DNA of 5,805 bases, taken from assembly GCA_900541285.1 (NCBI GenBank), contig UQJA01000119.1:1-5805 (forward strand). The letters are read 5' to 3'. How positions within the stretch are numbered: position 1 is the first letter of the stretch; every line of letters starts with the position of its first letter. The stretch comes from an uncultured Collinsella sp. (GTDB taxonomy: Bacteria > Actinomycetota > Coriobacteriia > Coriobacteriales > Coriobacteriaceae). Below the pieces are notes generated by a model. It was not told the DNA's origin and made no database searches. It saw only the letters and a program-made list of their open reading frames with translations. Shown here in pieces: positions 1 to 5,805 of this stretch. The translations under genes and the position numbers were made by a program.

Positions 1-3121
<3,121 letters not shown>

Positions 3122-3124
3122 ATA

Positions 3125-3135
3125 CCCCTCTCCTC
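3125..3135 (-). promoter_or_regulatory. Shine-Dalgarno of the PFOR gene
   Basis: The minus strand reads GAGGAGAGGGG. The GGAG core (3133-3130) lies 8 nt before the ATG at 3121. This fixes the start, and the encoded N-terminus (MARKFKSMDGNEA) is what PFORs normally show. Confidence 0.85.
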
Positions 3136-3153
3136 TCATATAGGTATACAGGC

Positions 3154-3169
3154 CCCGGCGATCGCCGGG
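3154..3169. repeat. Perfect 16-bp palindrome upstream of PFOR
   Basis: The sequence CCCGGCGATCGCCGGG is identical to its own reverse complement. It sits 32 nt upstream of the PFOR ATG, next to an A+T-rich stretch (3138-3150, minus strand TGTATACCTATAT) that could hold a -10 element. Its place and symmetry suit a dimeric repressor or activator site, which is inference. It has no T-tract, so it is not a classical intrinsic terminator. The binding protein is unknown. Confidence 0.6.
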
Positions 3170-3385
3170 ATGTTGGCGTGATGGGATTTACGCTGTTGCT
3201 TCCAATCATCTGGCAGGCAGGCTCAGCAGCAGGTACGTGGCGTGGAGAGAAGACATGCCGAGGCGAGGGGCAGCTGATGCGCCCCACAGACCCGACCGCC
3301 CGTCTTGCACATGACCGAGCGCCGCAAAGGCCGCATGCCGGATGCTCCCGGGCACGCCCCGGCGATGGGAAGCGCCCGCAACGGA

Positions 3386-3403
3386 AATCCGCATGCGGGT
3401 TTA
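3386..3403 (+). repeat. Hairpin around the palindrome CCGCATGCGG
   Basis: CCGCATGCGG (3390-3399) is a perfect 10-bp palindrome. Read on the plus strand it extends to a 7-bp stem (one G:U pair) with a CATG loop, ending in GTTTATTGT, which gives it a weak terminator look in the plus direction, where no gene is seen. On the minus strand the same extension has a C:A mismatch and only a short T-run (ATTTCC), so it is at best a poor terminator for the kinase-FHA transcript. An operator is another option. Confidence 0.3.
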
Positions 3404-3409
3404 TTGTAC
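3404..3409 (-). promoter_or_regulatory. Possible -10 element in the PFOR upstream region
   Basis: The minus strand reads TACAAT, 5 of 6 matches to TATAAT. The nearest -35-like hexamer, TTGTCG (3435-3430), gives a 20-nt spacer, longer than usual, so support is weak. Transcription from here would give PFOR a leader of about 275 nt. An alternative is a promoter in the A+T-rich stretch right before the Shine-Dalgarno (3138-3150), which also lacks a good -35. Confidence 0.18.
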
Positions 3410-3447
3410 CCCGCCGTTAAGTGTAATTTCGACAAATATAGGCGGGC

Positions 3448-3463
3448 GGTAAAGGTTTACCTT
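3448..3463. repeat. Overlapping inverted repeats behind the FHA gene
   Basis: GGTAAA-GG-TTTACC (3448-3461) overlaps a second inverted repeat, AAGGT-TT-ACCTT (3452-3463). Both are too short and lack the T-tract of an intrinsic terminator. They lie 32 nt past the FHA stop and could be a protein-binding site. No function is known. Confidence 0.35.
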
Positions 3464-3495
3464 GGATGACTGCCGGGATCATTTGGCAGGACTGG

Positions 3496-4434
3496 CTAGA
3501 GGGCACCGAAGAGGATGGCGTAGGTAGTGGATTCGCCGAGCTTGAGCTCGTCGCCGGGATTGAGTTGGGCGGAACGGCCGGGCTCGACCTGAATGCAGAC
3601 GCGCGTGGCCCCGTTTACCACCACGGTTCCGTTGGTGGACGACAAGTCCTCGACGTGCCAGATATTTTGAGCATCGCACCAGACATGGGCATGGCGGGCC
3701 GAGACATCGTCGCCGACGTCGGTAATATCGCCCTCACCAGTGGCCAGCGCGCCAATCTCAACACCCTGCTCACTCGGCTGAATCCAACGCGGGGCGCTCA
3801 CGACAAAACTGCTTTGCACGCGCAGCAAGCCCAAGGGGTGCGCCGGGGCGGGTTCGCGCTCGCCCGCGGTCATCGACATGCCAAGCGAACGCGGCGTGGA
3901 GGTGCCTCCGCCACAGGTCGCGTGCGCGTAGTCGATGGCATAGTTCACCGAGGACCGCACATCCGCCGAACAACCGACGGCGACAAACAGCACCAGCACG
4001 GCCTCGGCGCGCTCGGCGGGCATGAGTTCCGCCGCCTGGGACAGGCGATCGAGCGCGTTGCGATAGAGATTCGTGTCCTGGTGGCACTCTTCGAGCGCGC
4101 GTACCATCGGTTCACCTGCAGGACCGCACACCATATTGATCACAGCCGTGGAGTCCATGGGATTGCGCTGGCGCAGGGCCAGTTGCGACATAATACGCGC
4201 AGCCGAGGTACCGTATTCGGCAAAGTAGCGCTGCTGAAGCGTGCCGACCGGCGCGCGAACGATAAAGCGGGAAACCCAAGAGCGATCGGCGGCTCGGCTC
4301 TGCGGGCTGCGGCCGTCGGCGAGCGGACGGGACGAAAGCACCAAGCCGCACAGCTCGATATGGCTCAGATGCGCCGCGCGCTTAAAGATGTCAAACATGG
4401 CCCCGCATGGGGTGAGCTCAACTTGAGATGCCAT
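3496..4434 (-). CDS. FHA-domain protein with an uncharacterised N-terminal region
   Basis: This 312-residue protein has no signal peptide or membrane segment and is predicted cytoplasmic. The C-terminal region (about 225-310) is a forkhead-associated domain, which in known families binds phosphothreonine peptides. The signatures are IGALATGEGDI (227-237), SARHAHV (245-251, with the conserved S245 and H248), DLSSTNGT (263-270, with N268) and a final LNPGDELKLG (291-300). The Arg usual in the first loop (IGR) is Ala here (A229). Residues 1-200 match no family I recognise; they look mixed helical with scattered Cys (10, 29, 103, 117, 155, 174) but no metal-binding spacing. The ATG at 4434 has AAGGAGG 8 nt upstream and begins 3 nt after the kinase stop, so it is probably co-transcribed and translationally coupled. 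By context it is the likely reader or substrate of that kinase; its target is unknown. Confidence 0.88.
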   Translation of the reverse strand: MASQVELTPCGAMFDIFKRAAHLSHIELCGLVLSSRPLADGRSPQSRAADRSWVSRFIVRAPVGTLQQRYFAEYGTSAARIMSQLALRQRNPMDSTAVINMVCGPAGEPMVRALEECHQDTNLYRNALDRLSQAAELMPAERAEAVLVLFVAVGCSADVRSSVNYAIDYAHATCGGGTSTPRSLGMSMTAGEREPAPAHPLGLLRVQSSFVVSAPRWIQPSEQGVEIGALATGEGDITDVGDDVSARHAHVWCDAQNIWHVEDLSSTNGTVVVNGATRVCIQVEPGRSAQLNPGDELKLGESTTYAILFGAL

Positions 4435-4437
4435 GAC

Positions 4438-5805
4438 CTAGGCCTCCTTGGTCGTAGAAATAGAATCGGACGATACTTCGACAGGTCCGCCAAAAGTCCG
4501 GGCAGCCGCGGCTCCACCGGCAAGCGGAGTCGCCATCTGGGCTTTTGTGCGTCGCGGTGCCGAAACGGGAAGTTCAAAGGCAAAGCCCATCGCAAGCAAA
4601 AACCACGTAAGCGTATAGGTTGCAACCAGAGCGGCAACAAGGCCGCCCATCACGGCGCGTTGGGAAAATACGCTACATGCAGCCACAACCAGCACCGGAA
4701 CCTCGCAGGCAGAAAGCGTAAGCACGCCCTGCAGGAACCCCGAGCGCCGATCACGCGCAAGTGCCCCCGCGGCAACGCCGGCTATGCCTGGCAGCGCCAA
4801 CGCCAGTGCGGCAATAATACCCGGTAGCGACCCAGACCACACGAGCGATCCCAAAGTCGCCGTCACGCGAGCGCCCGACGCCAGCAGCGCGGCCGAAACC
4901 ACGACCACAGCCCAAACCACGCCACAGACGACCGTCGCGCCGACCATCAGCGCGCGACGAACCGCGCGGCCAGACGCATCCATGGGGCACGGGGTGGGCG
5001 GCTCGCCGCGGAGCGAACGACCGACATTTTGCGCATAGTGGTCACAAAACGCCGAGAGCGCCGCCTCGACCGCCGCCGGCTCGGGACGATCTTTTTGATG
5101 GCTGGACAGACAGGCCATCACCACGTCGAACAGCTGGGCATCGACAAACGCCAGCGCATCGCGTAGCTCTTCGGAATCCGGCTCAAGCCCCAGCTGCTGG
5201 GCCTGCTCGGCCGCGGCGAGCGCCACATCGGGCTCACGACGAAGCAGCTGAGTCAAATCACAACCGGGCGCATGGGCACCAATGGGATAGTCGGGCCGCG
5301 TGTCCATCTTGAGACGGTAGGGGCTGGCAATGTCGCGCGTCTTTTTGCGCGAACCCGAGGTGCCCGAAGTGCTCGGCGCGGCTTCGTATGGCACGACGCC
5401 GGCAATGAGCTCGTAAACCGTGCTTGCCGCGGCATAGACGTCAATCGCCGGCGACATACGCAAAGCGCGCAAGTCGGGAATATCGTCGGTGAGCATCTCG
5501 GGCGGGGCATAGGCAACCGTCGCGCGACGCAGCGTGGCATAACGCTCCGTAAACGACGCCTTGCCGCCGGCACCGACGCAGGCTCGAGCGCCAGCGACGA
5601 GCCAAAGTCGATCAGGCACAGGTCAAAGGTGCCCTCGGCAAGCTGCCGGTCAAGCGGTAGACGCGCCGTGCGCACCATAATATTAGCGGGCGAGATATCG
5701 CGATGGACAAAGCCCTCACCCACCAGGCTCATACGGCAGAGCAGATCGAACAGGTCGCGACCCAGACGCGCCGCCACAAGCGGCGACAGGCGTCCGGCAT
5801 CGTCC
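4438..5805 (-). CDS. Membrane-anchored Ser/Thr protein kinase, 5' end outside the window, frameshifted as written
   Basis: This is the C-terminal part of a Hanks-type kinase. The first frame (from 5805) encodes the catalytic loop HRDISPANIMV (HRD at 5705-5697) and the metal-binding IDFGSS (DFG at 5609-5601). The continuation is in another frame: SFTERY, VAYAPPEM (the APE motif), SPAIDVYAAASTVYEL (subdomain IX) and KDRP (subdomain XI). The N-lobe with the P-loop and Lys lies outside the window. About 100 residues separate VPYE from KDRP, longer than usual, suggesting an insertion in the C-lobe. Four hydrophobic segments follow (roughly 4962-4876, 4830-4759, 4734-4666 and 4656-4570), then about 43 residues ending SSDSISTTKEA. 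The expected layout is a cytoplasmic kinase domain anchored by four helices with a cytoplasmic tail. It would phosphorylate Ser/Thr on unknown targets. If the frameshift is real, the first-frame product ends at 5253 and loses the APE motif, C-lobe and membrane part. Confidence 0.85.
4443..4449 (-). promoter_or_regulatory. Shine-Dalgarno of the FHA gene, inside the kinase gene
   Basis: The minus strand reads AAGGAGG, 8 nt before the ATG at 4434. It lies within the last codons of the kinase gene (Thr-Lys-Glu-Ala-stop), which supports coupling of the two genes and fixes the FHA start. Confidence 0.85.
5565..5605 (-). other. Frameshift site in the kinase activation loop
   Basis: Between DFG and SFTERY the kinase homology moves from one frame to another. 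The second frame is blocked by a TGA just upstream of 5619, and the first runs out of kinase similarity after about 5574. One additional G in the GG at 5573-5574 would give a continuous LEPASGAGGKASFTERY, so a missing base there is the simplest explanation. The exact position is inferred. No slippery heptamer of the X-XXY-YYZ type is visible, which argues against programmed frameshifting. Confidence 0.7.

Larger units (their letters stand above)
3122..3495. other. Non-coding gap between the FHA gene and PFOR
   Basis: These 374 nt separate the FHA stop from the PFOR start. I see no convincing gene. Short open frames on both strands lack ribosome binding sites and have compositionally biased translations. 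The middle part (about 3230-3400) is very G+C-rich with several short inverted repeats, for example CCGGG (3348-3352) pairing with CCCGG (3359-3363), GGGGC (3267-3271) with GCCCC (3281-3285), and CCCGCA (3376-3381) with TGCGGG (3395-3400). The two ends are more A+T-rich, which would suit promoters. No tRNA, SRP RNA, RNase P or riboswitch signature was recognised. It probably holds the PFOR promoter and leader and the 3' end of the kinase-FHA transcript, but no strong minus-strand intrinsic terminator with a T-tract is visible. Confidence 0.7.

Noticed and set aside
3220..3380. SRP RNA, tRNA or riboswitch in the G+C-rich gap
   Set aside because: I looked for the SRP tetraloop region, the tRNA T-loop motif and common riboswitch cores on both strands and found none.
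3178..3420. Plus-strand 80-codon frame in the gap
   Set aside because: Its N-terminus is mildly hydrophobic, but it has no good Shine-Dalgarno, the remainder is Arg/Pro-rich low-complexity sequence typical of G+C-rich non-coding DNA, and it runs through the hairpin at 3386-3403.
3206..3435. Minus-strand frames of 62 and 70 codons in the gap
   Set aside because: They overlap each other in different frames, lack ribosome binding sites and show no recognisable motif.
3470..3489. CTGCC/GGCAG inverted repeat just past the FHA stop as a terminator
   Set aside because: The stem is only 5 bp with a 10-nt loop and no T-tract follows on the minus strand.
3466..4827. Plus-strand open frame of 453 codons
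   Set aside because: It mirrors the FHA gene and the end of the kinase in codon register and shows no domain. The minus strand has clear FHA and membrane-kinase features.
4438..5619. The 393-codon frame as a complete, separate gene
   Set aside because: Its first residues (up to about 5562) are out-of-frame kinase sequence, and real similarity starts inside the activation loop; it is the second half of the frameshifted kinase, not an independent gene.

Overview
The window comes from a G+C-rich bacterium. All three recognisable genes lie on the minus strand, reading from the right edge to the left: a membrane-anchored Ser/Thr protein kinase (5' end outside the window), an FHA-domain protein, and pyruvate:ferredoxin oxidoreductase (3' end outside the window). 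PFOR points to an anaerobe. The combination of PFOR, high G+C, heavy use of C/G-ending codons and a eukaryote-type kinase with an FHA partner suggests an anaerobic actinobacterium of the Coriobacteriia (Collinsella-like). That assignment is inference from protein flavour only; no rRNA or other marker is present.

Layout. 5805-4438: the C-terminal part of the kinase, from just before the HRD catalytic loop through DFG, APPE and the C-lobe, then four predicted membrane helices and a short Ser/Thr-rich tail. The reading frame changes once, in the activation loop near 5570, so the gene as written is frameshifted. 4434-3496: the FHA protein, starting 3 nt after the kinase stop with its Shine-Dalgarno inside the kinase gene, so the two form an operon. 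3495-3122: a 374-nt non-coding gap with several inverted repeats, including a perfect 16-bp palindrome 32 nt upstream of the PFOR start. 3121-1: PFOR, 1040 codons visible out of the roughly 1170-1230 usual for the family, with every catalytic and cluster-binding motif expected in this stretch.

How the parts may relate. Kinase and FHA protein are a plausible writer/reader signalling pair. PFOR oxidises pyruvate to acetyl-CoA and CO2 and passes electrons to ferredoxin or flavodoxin, a central step of anaerobic energy metabolism. A functional link between the signalling pair and PFOR is only a hypothesis from adjacency; the long gap suggests PFOR has its own promoter. The most unusual items are the kinase frameshift, the FHA domain lacking its usual Arg, and the palindrome before PFOR. 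I see no mobile element, CRISPR array, tRNA or rRNA.
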